Assembly (NCBI GenBank): GCA_002104945.1
Contig: MCFH01000066.1
Span: 124,001-188,000, forward strand
Source of the DNA: Piromyces finnis
Taxonomy: Eukaryota > Neocallimastigomycota > Neocallimastigomycetes > Neocallimastigales > Neocallimastigaceae
Reading direction: 5' to 3'
DNA length: 64,000 bases
The notes under the pieces were generated by a model. The model was not told the DNA's origin and searched no databases. It saw nothing but the letters and a program-made list of their open reading frames with translations. The position numbers were made by a program, and so were the translations under genes. This document shows positions 10,518-20,426 of this stretch, one piece after another (the stretch's first letter is position 1; each line of letters starts with the position of its first letter).

Positions 10518-12385
10518 ATGAATACTAGATATAGAATGTTAGACAACCGTGACGATGGAATAGCTGGAGTCAGTGACGCAGGCTCTGAGGCGAGTTCCAT
10601 GATGGATATTGAGGATGAGACTGGTAAAAGCGTTAACACCAGGGGAAAACTCATCCCAAAACCTCCAAGATTTTCGGGAAAAAGAAGTGAACTTCTTTAC
10701 TTCCTGGCAAGATTGGAGAAATACTTTAAATATAACTTGGAAGAAGATGCTACCGACGCCTACAAGCTGGATATCTTGGGATGCTACCTGGAAGGAACCG
10801 CCGCCGAATGGTTTGCCGACTTAGAAAGAGAAGAAAGCCCCCTATTGGATTCCTATGAAGACTTTATTGAGGCAATGAAGGCACATTACAAAACTTGCAA
10901 CAGTGCCGATGTAGCCAATAGTCAACTTGCATAGTTGAAGTCAAGTCAATTCAAGAACGTTATGGACTACTGCGAAGAATTTGAAAAGATGGCTAGAGAC
11001 TCGTCTTTTAACGATGAAGCGAAAATCCATTTCTTTATGGAAGGTTTACCAACTTCAGTCAAGGAAAAAGCTAAGCTCCTTTACCCAAGAATTAGGAAGT
11101 TAACTGAGTTAATTAATGTCGTTGCTGCCAATGTAGAAGTAGAATGGAAAGTCTTTGGAAAGGATCCTATGGATGTCGACGGAAAGAAGAACCGAAGATA
11201 TAATAGAGACTTAGGAACAAGGTACCTCTCTTATGGTGTAAAATATAGAAATTATGTAGACCAAGAAAATCCTACTACCTCAGCTAAACCAAGAAAATAT
11301 TTCTTCTGCATAAGGACTGGACATATTTAGAAGGATTGTCCTCAACTTAAGGATAAGGTTATAAATTGACCAAAAGCATTCATGGCTACTACCGCTGGAA
11401 GAAGAATGTTAAATGTTTACGATATTCTATTACAAGTTAATAGTGGTGTTTATCTTAAGGCTCTTGTTGATTCTGGCTCGGACTTAGACTTTTTGGATTA
11501 GAAAGCCGTGGACAAGTACAAGATCCCATTCCAAAGGATGATGAAGGATAAGTATGTGGAAGGTATAGGTGGTAATGGATTCTTGAAGTATGAAACAATT
11601 CCTGTAATCATGAACATCAAGAATCATAAAGAATCCATTCAATTCTACCTTACCGATCTTCCTTCTGGTATTTCCGTTATTCTTGGAAAAAATTGGTTGA
11701 GAAAGCATGATCCTACAATCAGCTTTAAGGATCAAACTCTTGAATTCAAATCCGAATTCTGTTACTTGAATTGCTGTGCTACTCCAGAAGACATGAAAAG
11801 AAGAAATCAAGAAGCGCAATTGGCAAAAGAAGAGGAAAGAAGAGAAGAAAAGGAACTCATACAAGATATACTTAGCAATTATAAAAATAGTTTAAAAATT
11901 AGAGATAGTGAAATTAAGAACAAAGAAAATATAAAAATTATAGATAAAAATAAGAATTAATGTATTAAAAATAAATGTAGTAAAAATTTAAAATTTAAAT
12001 AAAAAGAATGTTCAAAAGTATATTGTATGCAGTTCTTTCAAATGATGGAAGTAGTGGTGAAGATGTTGAAGAAAGTGTTGTAGAAATTCCTGATGTATAT
12101 AAGGAATTTGAAAGTGTATTTGATGAAGTTGAGTGCAATAAACTACCTCCACATCGAATATACGATTGTAAAATAAGATTGAAAGATAAAGATAACTTAT
12201 TTTATGGTCCGTTATACCCTTTGACAGAGGAAGAAAGGAATACGTTAAAGGAGTATATTTCTGAAAACTTAGAAAAAGGGTTTATTAGACCGTATACTTC
12301 ACCTGCTGGAGCACCTGTGCTGTTCGTTAGGAAAAAGGATGGGACTTTAAGATTGTGTGTTGACTACCGAAGACTCATTGAAAAC
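10518..12385 (+). pseudogene. F1 gypsy gag-protease-RT remnant
   Basis: Same gene as F2 (35776-39090) but decayed. The Gag start MNTRYRMLDNRDDGIAGVSD is preserved. In-frame stops relative to F2 include Lys to TAG near 10932, Lys to TAG near 11328, Arg CGA to TGA near 11388 and Trp TGG to TAG near 11500. Later frames carry the protease-to-linker region and the RT start ([27 protein letters not shown]). The zinc knuckle has lost its first Cys (YFFC for CFFC). Coding ends abruptly at 12385, where GAAAAC is followed by TGTAACAACG, taken as the 5' LTR of element H. Confidence 0.85.
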
Positions 12386-12654
12386 TGTAACAACGCGAGA
12401 GACTCAGGTTAACACAATACTAATTAACTATTTTTTGTATTAATAGTATATTTTATTAATAATTTGATTATTTAATATTATTAATACAAATTAACCTTAA
12501 TACTAATTCTAAAGACTAAATTTACATGAATTTTATAAATTATTTATATTTACTATTTATAAATATTCTTATTTAATAATTATGAATAAACATTATTCAT
12601 ATTGATTGGTAACTTCAATTATTTAAATAAAAAAGAAGAAATAGAAATAGACAA

Positions 12655-12700
12655 ATATTATGGATTAAATATAGCGATTGCTATATTTAATCCATAATAT
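12655..12700. repeat. perfect inverted repeat, 21-bp arms, 4-nt loop
   Basis: Left arm 12655-12675, loop GATT (12676-12679), right arm 12680-12700; the arm is ATATTATGGATTAAATATAG plus C. All 21 pairs match. It lies inside the putative H LTR. Confidence 0.95.
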
Positions 12701-12710
12701 AGAGAACCCG

Positions 12711-12775
12711 GAGTCGAACACATGACAAGTAGGTCAGCGTCCAACAACCTGACGGCGAAGCCAGCTTGGAGAACC
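12711..12775 (-). other. tRNA-like relic
   Basis: The minus strand reads a B-box-like GTGTTCGACTCC preceded by GTTGGACGCTGACC, a pattern like the anticodon and T arms of a tRNA. The T stem does not pair well, so it is not a functional tRNA. It may be a decayed SINE head or tRNA-derived part of the H LTR. Confidence 0.4.
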
Positions 12776-12786
12776 CCGAAATACAA

Positions 12787-13419
12787 TGATACGTTGTTAC
12801 TATAAAAATAAGAAATAATAATAAATTATAGGTGAAAATAGGTTAAATTATAATAATAATTTAATTCTTACATTTACGTAATGTAATTAAATATGTACAA
12901 GAATTTATTCAATGTAATATAATTAATAATAGTATTATAGCGGAGTTGAGAGAAATAGATATAGAAAAAAAAAGAAAAAAAAAATATTATAAAAAAAAGG
13001 AGACGTTAATTAGGAAAGATGAAAAAATAAGTTATAAAAAAAAAAGGGAATAAGTAAAACTTTTAGGATTATTTTATTTTATTATATTATTATTTTTTTT
13101 TGGAAGAGAATTATTATTTAGTTGAATAATTCTATATTTTTATTAAAGATATTAAATCTTAGTATTTTACTCTTATTCTTAATTTTACTTATAAACCTCT
13201 TAAAATATTTATTAATAAATAAAGATTAAAAAAAAAAAAAATATGTTATAAAAAAAAACAAATATTATTATTCTAGTTTTAGTGTTATTATAATTTTACA
13301 ATAAATTATTCTTAGTTAATTTTCTTTGTTAGAATATATTACTTTATACTATTCCCACTTGCTTAGTCCTAAAAACAAATAAGTATTATTCTATGTTACT
13401 TTATAAAAATATTGTATCA
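12787..13419 (+). repeat. 5' LTR of element G
   Basis: 633 bp, TGATACGTTG...TTGTATCA. Matches 19795-20426 except for rare changes such as GAGTTGAG versus GAGTTGAT and one-base homopolymer differences. TATAAAAA lies at 12801. Confidence 0.92.
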
Positions 13420-13425
13420 TAATTT

Positions 13426-13445
13426 TGGTGGAGAATCCGGGCGAT
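13426..13445 (+). promoter_or_regulatory. primer binding site of element G
   Basis: TGGTGGAGAATCCGGGCGAT begins 6 nt after the 5' LTR. It starts with TGG, complementary to a tRNA CCA end. The first ~16 nt look like the complement of an acceptor 3' strand plus T stem (CCCGG-ATTCTCC-A-CCA). The tRNA cannot be named from this alone. Confidence 0.7.
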
Positions 13446-13801
13446 GCAAGATAAAGTAATATGAAAATAATAAAGAAGAATAATTATTAATAATTTTAAC
13501 TATTATTTTTATTATATAAAAGAAATTATTACTTTAATATTAGTTTTATTCGTTTTTTTTTAGATAGTTCTTATTACTAAGATATTTTTATAATTATATA
13601 TATAAAAAAAAAAAAAAAATATTTTTAATAATAAATAAATTATTATATTTAAGTTTATTCATTTTTTTTATAAAACAAATCTCATAATTAAAACATTTTA
13701 TAATTTTAAGTAAATAATTAAATAATAATATAATAGATGCTACAAAACTACAAAGGGTACTTCCTCTTCTCGAAGATTATGGAAAAGATGTCGACAGTTG
13801 G

Positions 13802-14833
13802 GTGTCTGACTTTTCTAGAATTATGGACTTGCATGACATCACAGATGCAAGAAAACTTTTTAATTGGGTGAAAGAAGCTGTAGAAGAAGAAATTCATGGA
13901 GATTTAGATATCTTGGTAAAAGAAGAAGGAAATAAGAAAATTTATCCAAGTCTTCATGAAATTCAAAAAGCCATTGAAGCTTCGTTAGAAATAACAGAGT
14001 CTGATAAATGCTCTAACCTTAAAACTATAAAGATTAATATGGGTGAAACTATAAGAAAATTTAATTGTAGACATAAAAAGATGTACAACCATCTTAGTGA
14101 GGATTTCAAAAAATTAATCTCTGTAAAAGATTATACAAATGCAATTAATTCCAGATTCTATCCGTGTTCCAGTGTGATTACCTCTCAATGTTCTACCTTA
14201 GATGAAGCTTATAAAGTTGCTGAAATTGCCGAAGGAGCTGAAAGAGAAATTACAGGAACAAATTCTAGCAATAATAATAATGGAACTAATGTTATGCTTA
14301 CTCAAGCTTTTAATAACCAGTACGATAACCCTCTTTTAGGTCACCCGTTCTTTGGAAATTTTAATACTCCCCCTTATTATATAAACCCAAATACTTTAAA
14401 CAATAACTTAATGGACTATTCACAAATTAATAATTATCCTCAAAATAACTTTGGAAACAATAATAACAGAGGAATGAATTATAACGCTAAAAACAATGAA
14501 AGAAGAAATAATAATTTTAATCATAACATGAAGTATGGTCAAGCTAATGTTATGCTGGCAAGAAACAAACCATCTTATAAAAATTGGAACCAATCTCAGA
14601 ATACATACATTGAAAATAATGCTTATCCTAGCATTATTAATAATAATAGTAATCAAAACCATAACAACAATCATAACACCTATCATCAGGATAATAGAAT
14701 CTATAGAGAAAATAAAAATATTACATGCTTTAAATGTAACCAAGTAGGGCACAAATCGCCAAATTGTCCATATAGTTATAAACAGTTAGCTGAAATGGAA
14801 GAGAAAGGATTATTAAAGAAGCCTTTAAACTAA
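13802..14833 (+). CDS. element G Gag (capsid/nucleocapsid)
   Basis: Structural polyprotein that packages element RNA in cytoplasmic particles. 343 residues counted from the GTG at 13802. The same frame stays open and protein-like upstream to about 13738 (LQRVLPLLEDYGKDVDSW) but without an ATG, so the true start is unresolved. The N-terminal ~150 residues are capsid-like, followed by an Asn-rich stretch (about residues 155-300). A CCHC zinc knuckle, CFKCNQVGHKSPNC (C-x2-C-x4-H-x4-C), lies about 30 residues from the end. It ends CCT TTA AAC TAA, which is also the frameshift site into the next frame. The gene has the typical 5' position after LTR, primer site and leader. Confidence 0.85.
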   Translation: MSDFSRIMDLHDITDARKLFNWVKEAVEEEIHGDLDILVKEEGNKKIYPSLHEIQKAIEASLEITESDKCSNLKTIKINMGETIRKFNCRHKKMYNHLSEDFKKLISVKDYTNAINSRFYPCSSVITSQCSTLDEAYKVAEIAEGAEREITGTNSSNNNNGTNVMLTQAFNNQYDNPLLGHPFFGNFNTPPYYINPNTLNNNLMDYSQINNYPQNNFGNNNNRGMNYNAKNNERRNNNFNHNMKYGQANVMLARNKPSYKNWNQSQNTYIENNAYPSIINNNSNQNHNNNHNTYHQDNRIYRENKNITCFKCNQVGHKSPNCPYSYKQLAEMEEKGLLKKPLN

Positions 14834-14859
14834 TAAATGGAAGAAGGACAACTTCCATT
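14824..14859 (+). promoter_or_regulatory. -1 ribosomal frameshift signal, element G
   Basis: Slippery heptamer T TTA AAC at 14824-14830 is in the correct register (codons CCT TTA AAC then stop TAA). A 5-nt spacer TAATA is followed by a perfect 8-bp hairpin, AATGGAAG (14836-14843), 8-nt loop, CTTCCATT (14852-14859). Slipping back one base reads CTA ATA AAT GGA and continues with no stop into the Asn-rich frame and its ATG at 14902. U UUA AAC is one of the best-known -1 slippery sequences. Function is inferred; no expression data. Confidence 0.8.
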
Positions 14860-14901
14860 AATCAAACCACTATAATCCACCCTAATAATATAAATAACAA
14901 T

Positions 14902-15822
14902 ATGAAATATAATAATAATAACAATAATAAAAATAATTTGATGACTATTGTTAATGGTGATCAAAATAATTATAATAAAAAACACGATAATATTGATGAT
15001 AATACAAATGTTGAGGATAATTTATTCAATAATAATTACAATACATATATACAAGAAACAAGCACATTACACAGTGGTTATAATAATGAAATTGGTTATC
15101 TCAATAATGATTCTCCTGAAATGGTGGCTGTCGCTACTCGTAGAGAAAAGGATAACAATAATAGAAGTAATCCATACCATAGTGATAAACTAAAATCAAA
15201 ATTGAAAGATAATCCAAGGCCCATACAGACCGATGCAATGAATTATAATGCTAAGTTGCCAGATCTCCATTTTCCAAATACAGACAATTATGAAAATGTA
15301 AGTAATAATAACAAGATTACAAATAATAGCAAGGTCAAAAGCAATGTAGACGTTGGTAGTATAAATATAAATCCCCGTATTGAAGACAATAATAGTAATC
15401 ATAATAAGAATGGTGTTAATGAAAGTGAATTAAGTAATAAAATAGATAGTAATAAAAAATTAAAAAGTGATAAAATAATACCTGTAGAGAAAGAAGATGA
15501 AGACATGGTATTAGAAGAAGACTATAATCAAAGCGAAGAATCAGATATTGAATCTCTCAATAAAACTTACCTTGTGGATAACGATCAATCACAAAACAAT
15601 AGGAGAATAGCAAAGGAAAAGAAAAATCTAAATAAACAAGATGAAAATATTAATAAAACAGAGAAATTAAAATTTTTAGATCCTTCCATAATTGCAAATA
15701 AAAATATAAATAATGTTAAGAAAAAAAATAAACAAGTGAAATTTAAAGAGATGAGTGAAAGAGTAAATGTTAGTAATAATTCTACTAAAAATAGTGATAA
15801 TACTTCAATAAAATTAGTATAA
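14902..15822 (+). CDS. element G Asn-rich second frame (Gag-Pol linker)
   Basis: 306 residues from the ATG, but the frame is open from the frameshift site at 14830, so it is probably made as a Gag fusion. It is very rich in Asn, Lys and Asp, with no recognised domain and no catalytic motif; an acidic patch VEKEDEDMVLEEDYNQSEES lies about residue 195. Its TAA at 15820-15822 is in the same frame as pol. The codons between (AAA GAA TTA CCT GAG ...) are open, so only one stop separates it from pol. It may be a disordered linker or a lineage-specific accessory region; function unknown. Confidence 0.7.
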   Translation: MKYNNNNNNKNNLMTIVNGDQNNYNKKHDNIDDNTNVEDNLFNNNYNTYIQETSTLHSGYNNEIGYLNNDSPEMVAVATRREKDNNNRSNPYHSDKLKSKLKDNPRPIQTDAMNYNAKLPDLHFPNTDNYENVSNNNKITNNSKVKSNVDVGSININPRIEDNNSNHNKNGVNESELSNKIDSNKKLKSDKIIPVEKEDEDMVLEEDYNQSEESDIESLNKTYLVDNDQSQNNRRIAKEKKNLNKQDENINKTEKLKFLDPSIIANKNINNVKKKNKQVKFKEMSERVNVSNNSTKNSDNTSIKLV

Positions 15823-15864
15823 AAAGAATTACCTGAGAAACTGAAAGAAAGACATATTAACCTA

Positions 15865-18800
15865 ATGGAAGATTTTGAAAAATATTATATACAAGATTTA
15901 ATTAAGGAAGTTGCTTCAACCGAAGTAATGACAAAGTTAGCTTACCTATTGGACTTGTTCCCGAAATTTAGAACGGAATTTCTAAAAGCGTTAAAACTTC
16001 AACCTAAAAATACCATTACAAATGTAATGACAACAATAAGTAAAAATAAAATAATTAAAGTCAAAGGAAAAGTTGAAGAAGTTTCATGTAATATTTTTCT
16101 GGACACTTGTGCTAGTGTAAATATTATTACACGTACCGCTCTAAAGAAATATAATATTAACAAACCAGCTGTTGGAAGAATCTCGGAAACGATATTTCAA
16201 GCTTACTCAAACTCTGTTATGGATACTGAGATTTATGATTTAAACATTTCCATTGGTAATATTACTTTCAACGACTATTTTAGGGTAATTGAGAAGGATG
16301 ATCTATTTGATATATTACTTGGTGTAGATTCGTTAAAAAGAAATAGATTTGATATTAATTTAGTGAGTGATTGTTTATATCATATTGATGATAATGGAAA
16401 TTACTTGAAATTAGCAGACCTCACTTACGATATCCAACCAACCTCCACTGTGAATGAGAATACTACTGAATGCAAGGAACCTATTCTATTAACGATCACT
16501 GTCAATAAGGTAGATAATTTTAATAATGGTAATAATGTGAATTTAAAAGAAAATTTAATCAATGATATAATTAATACGGTACCGATTGAAGTTAAAGCAG
16601 AAACCGTTGAACTATTCCAAAAGTATAAGGAGGTAATTGCTGTTAGTACAGATGATTTAGGTGGATCCAATTTATTTCAACATAAAATTGAATTGATTCC
16701 AAATTCACAACCAATTAAGCAACGTGCTTATAGACTCTCTAAATCCCAAATGGAAGCTTTGAAAGGTGAATTATCAAAGCTAATTAAAAACCGATTGATT
16801 GAACCTTCCAGTTCTTCTTGGGCATCTCCTGTGGTTTTAGTTCCTAAAAAGAATAAAAAATGGAGAATGTGTGTTGATTATCGTCAATTAAATAATATAA
16901 CATTAAAAGATTCTTATGCATTACCTTTAATTGACGAGATACTTACTTTTATTAATAAAAATTCAAAAATTCTTTCCACTATTGATTTATTTTCGGGATA
17001 TCATCAAATCCCTATGGATCCCAAGGATAAAGACAAAACTTCTTTCACCACGATGTTTGGCAATTACAACTTCAAGGTCATGCCTTTTGGATTATGTAAC
17101 GCCCCTGCTACATTTCAGCGTGAAATGAACAGGATATTTTTTGACCTTATCGGATCCTGCATGTTCGTGTACATAGATGATTTAGTTATTTTCTCAGATT
17201 CAGTTGAATCCCACATAAATCATCTTTCTAAAGTCTTTCAAATTTTATTAAATAACAAATTAAAAATTAATATTGAAAAATGTGATTTCTTTAAAACAAA
17301 AGTTGAACTACTAGGTCATATACTTACAATTGAGGGTATCTCACCAATTCCAGATAAAATACGTGTTATTAATAATTGGGTCCCACCGAAAAATGTAACA
17401 CAATTAAAATCCTTCCTCGGAGCTATTGGATATTATAGAAAATTTATTAACAAATTTGCTCAGATCGCTAAACCTTTATTTAATTTACTAAAAAAAGACG
17501 TACCTTTCATTTGGACTGATGATTGTACTATTTCTTTTGAAGAATTAAAAAACCGGTTAATGGTAGCTCCTATTCTTTCCTCCCCAGACTATTCCAAACC
17601 TTTCATTATCAGGACAGACGCCTCAAGAGATGGTTTAGGCGGTGTATTATTGCAAAAGAACGAGAATAACGATGAACTTCCCCTTTATTTCGAAAGTAGG
17701 TCCTTGTCAACTTCTGAAGCTAATTACAGCATTACCGACTTGGAAGGTAAAGCTGTATTTCACTGTGTAAAAAAGTTTAAATCTTTTATAACAGGTAACT
17801 CAATGGTTACTACTGTTATTACTGACCACAAACCGTTGGTTAGTATATTTAAAAAAAGGGAACCTACCAATAGTCGCCATCTCAAATGGGTAACTGAATT
17901 AAGTATATTGAACGTGGAAGTTCAATTTGAGGAAGGGAGAAAAAACGTGATTGCAGACGCATTATCAAGACTGGATACAGTAAAAGAAGGAGAAAACTCT
18001 AAAAATGATAATAATAATGATAATTATGAAACAATTAATATAACTTATAATACTAATGATAATGATAGTCTTAATAATTATATGAGAGAATTTATAAATA
18101 CAAGAATTATTGAGCTGGATGATGCAAAATACTATAAGCAAGGAGATATATTAAGAAAAATTATTGATGATACTAACCTGAAAGCAAATTTAATAAAGGA
18201 TGCTCATCAGATTGGTCATGAAGGTGTTTATAAAACCTATAATAGATTAAAAAAATGTTATTATTGGAAAAATATGAAAAGTGATATAATAAATTATATT
18301 AAGTGTTGCCATAGATGTCAAACCTGTAGGCCTCAATCATTAAACAAATATTCAGAAGATATTGCTACCCCTCCCAGTTATCCATTTTCAAGAGTAGGCT
18401 TAGATTTAATAGGTCCTCTACCTATTACAAAAAATAAAAACAAATATATTATAGTATTAGTAGATTACTTAACTAAATGGGTAGAAGCTGAACCCTTAAA
18501 GTCAGCTGAATCAGAAGACGTAATAAAATTCTTAAAACAGGTTTTTTCTAGACATGGGATACCTGAAATATTAGTAACGGACAACGGACCGCAGTTTACT
18601 TCTGATAAAACAAAAGCCTTCTTAGACCTACATGATGTTTATGTCCATTACATTACTACTTACCACCCTGCATCTAATGGCGAAGTAGAAAATAGGAATC
18701 GTGAAATAGGAAAATACTTACGACTATTAGGGGAAAAATATGACGAATGGGACGAAACTCTTTACAGTGCACTTTGGGCCTTAAGGACATGTAAAAGTGA

Positions 18801-19236
18801 AGTTACGAAACACAGTAGTTTTGAACTACTGTACGGAAGAAGAGATTTACAACCCTTCGAATTATCAATCAATATTGAAAAGAAGAATGAATTAGAAAAT
18901 GAAGATGAATATTGGCTACGGAAATTTATTACTCATGATCAATGGATAAGAGAAGCTATAAAAAATATTGAAACGGCAAATAGACTATGGGAAGATCGCC
19001 GTAAACAAATTAAAAGAATGAAAAGTGATTACAAACCTGGAGACTTAATTCTTGTAAAAGTATTTAATAGGAGGAAACTAGACCCGTTCTTTACAGGACC
19101 TTTAGAAATTGTAAAAAGGGAATTAAATACTGTAACCGTTTGTGATCCAATCACAAAGGAAATTGCAGAAAGGAATATTCATTTAAAAAATGTTATTCCT
19201 TATATAACAGAAATTAATCTAGACGAGGAATTATAA
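15865..19236 (+). CDS. pol: element G Pol: protease, RT, RNase H, integrase
   Basis: 1123 residues, uninterrupted. Protease near residue 80: FLDTCASVNIIT, where the usual DTG/DSG triad reads DTC. RT: RMCVDYRQLN, TIDLFSGYHQIPMDP, MPFGLCNAPATFQ and the active site YIDDLVIFSD. Ty3-type RNase H: RTDASRDGLGG, DLEGKAVFHC, ITDHKPLVSIF. Integrase: zinc-binding HQIGHEGVYKTYN...CCHRCQTC, then Asp in VGLDLIGPL, Asp in TDNGPQFTS and Glu in NGEVENRNRE. The C-terminus has a GPY/F-like FTGPLEIVKRE and no chromodomain. It copies element RNA to DNA and integrates it in the nucleus. The first ATG is 15865, but expression probably needs passage through the upstream stop. Confidence 0.93.
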   Translation: MEDFEKYYIQDLIKEVASTEVMTKLAYLLDLFPKFRTEFLKALKLQPKNTITNVMTTISKNKIIKVKGKVEEVSCNIFLDTCASVNIITRTALKKYNINKPAVGRISETIFQAYSNSVMDTEIYDLNISIGNITFNDYFRVIEKDDLFDILLGVDSLKRNRFDINLVSDCLYHIDDNGNYLKLADLTYDIQPTSTVNENTTECKEPILLTITVNKVDNFNNGNNVNLKENLINDIINTVPIEVKAETVELFQKYKEVIAVSTDDLGGSNLFQHKIELIPNSQPIKQRAYRLSKSQMEALKGELSKLIKNRLIEPSSSSWASPVVLVPKKNKKWRMCVDYRQLNNITLKDSYALPLIDEILTFINKNSKILSTIDLFSGYHQIPMDPKDKDKTSFTTMFGNYNFKVMPFGLCNAPATFQREMNRIFFDLIGSCMFVYIDDLVIFSDSVESHINHLSKVFQILLNNKLKINIEKCDFFKTKVELLGHILTIEGISPIPDKIRVINNWVPPKNVTQLKSFLGAIGYYRKFINKFAQIAKPLFNLLKKDVPFIWTDDCTISFEELKNRLMVAPILSSPDYSKPFIIRTDASRDGLGGVLLQKNENNDELPLYFESRSLSTSEANYSITDLEGKAVFHCVKKFKSFITGNSMVTTVITDHKPLVSIFKKREPTNSRHLKWVTELSILNVEVQFEEGRKNVIADALSRLDTVKEGENSKNDNNNDNYETINITYNTNDNDSLNNYMREFINTRIIELDDAKYYKQGDILRKIIDDTNLKANLIKDAHQIGHEGVYKTYNRLKKCYYWKNMKSDIINYIKCCHRCQTCRPQSLNKYSEDIATPPSYPFSRVGLDLIGPLPITKNKNKYIIVLVDYLTKWVEAEPLKSAESEDVIKFLKQVFSRHGIPEILVTDNGPQFTSDKTKAFLDLHDVYVHYITTYHPASNGEVENRNREIGKYLRLLGEKYDEWDETLYSALWALRTCKSEVTKHSSFELLYGRRDLQPFELSINIEKKNELENEDEYWLRKFITHDQWIREAIKNIETANRLWEDRRKQIKRMKSDYKPGDLILVKVFNRRKLDPFFTGPLEIVKRELNTVTVCDPITKEIAERNIHLKNVIPYITEINLDEEL

Positions 19237-19794
19237 AAAAAAAAAAAAATAAAAAAAAAAAAAAAAAAAAAATTTTTAATTTAAAATTCAATATTAATAG
19301 AATAAAATGGTAATACGTACGGAAGAAGAAGATATGAATGAGAATACATAGAACAAATAATATATATATAATCACAACATCCTGAAAATCATTTTTTTAA
19401 TCCTGATGAAATCCATTCAAATTTCAAATTAAAATTTCCAAATTCAAATTTCAGATCACATTTTAAAAATGGTTTGTTTAAATTTCGTTAACATAAGAAT
19501 AAATAAATATATAAATATATAAAAATATATAAATAATAAAATAATAGAAAAATATATATATATAAGAATATGAATATAAAAAAAAAAAATAATAATAATA
19601 ATAATCATTAGATTATAGTTACATCAAATTATAATATATAAATTATATAGTTATTAATATTCAGTTAACTTACCTAAAAAAAAAAAAAAAAAAAAAAAAA
19701 ATAATAAAATAACTTTAATATTAATTCAAGGTATTATGACAAGAACACTAAGCTGGACTTCAGGGGACGAAGTCTAGACTAAGTGAGGGCGTCT
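19237..19794 (+). other. element G 3' untranslated region
   Basis: AT-rich, with long A runs and no coding frame. Purine-containing AGGGGACGAAG and GTGAGGGCG near 19765-19792 are candidates for the polypurine tract, neither ideal. Confidence 0.5.
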
Positions 19795-20426
19795 TGATAC
19801 GTTGTTACTATAAAAATAAGAAATAATAATAAATTATAGGTGAAAATAGGTTAAATTATAATAATAATTTAATTCTTACATTTACGTAATGTAATTAAAT
19901 ATGTACAAGAATTTATTCAATGTAATATAATTAATAATAGTATTATAGCGGAGTTGATAGAAATAGATATAGAAAAAAAAAGAAAAAAAAAATATTATAA
20001 AAAAAAGGAGACGTTAATTAGGAAAGATGAAAAAATAAGTTATAAAAAAAAAAGGGAATAAGTAAAACTTTTAGGATTATTTTATTTTATTATATTATTA
20101 TTTTTTTTGGAAGAGAATTATTATTTAGTTGAATAATTCTATATTTTTATTAAAGATATTAAATCTTAGTATTTTACTCTTATTCTTAATTTTACTTATA
20201 AACCTCTTAAAATATTTATTAATAAATAAAGATTAAAAAAAAAAAAAATATGTTATAAAAAAAAACAAATATTATTATTCTAGTTTTAGTGTTATTATAA
20301 TTTTACAATAAATTATTCTTAGTTAATTTTCTTTGTTAGAATATATTACTTTATACTATTCCCACTTGCTTAGTCCTAAAAACAAATAAGTATTATTCTA
20401 TGTTACTTTATAAAAATATTGTATCA
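19795..20426 (+). repeat. 3' LTR of element G
   Basis: 632 bp, TGATACGTTG...TTGTATCA; pairs with 12787-13419. Followed by ACAATTTTGGTG, which returns to element H. Confidence 0.92.

Larger units (their letters stand above)
12386..12785 (+). mobile_element. probable 5' LTR of element H
   Basis: Inference from structure. At 12386 the F1 RT is broken by TGTAACAACGCGAGAG. The segment ends CGAAATACA, and beyond the G insertion at this point the sequence continues ATTTTGGTGAAAGGG, a primer-site-like leader for gag H. A relic at 33905-33956 has the same ACA|ATTTTGGTG boundary. This makes a ~400-bp LTR whose end was hit by G. It contains a 21-bp perfect hairpin and a tRNA-like stretch. No second copy is available to confirm the ends. 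Confidence 0.55.
12787..20426 (+). mobile_element. full-length Ty3/gypsy element G
   Basis: A 7.64-kb element with two nearly identical LTRs, a primer site, gag, an Asn-rich second frame and pol in the order PR-RT-RNaseH-IN. It is inserted in the LTR/leader boundary of element H. The target reads ATACAATTTTGG if rejoined, giving a 4-bp duplication ACAA (12783-12786 and 20427-20430). The LTRs end in inverted TGATAC/GTATCA. Near-identical LTRs (a few substitutions and homopolymer changes) mean a recent insertion. The only clear coding lesion is one in-frame TAA before pol. No chromodomain. Confidence 0.9.
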
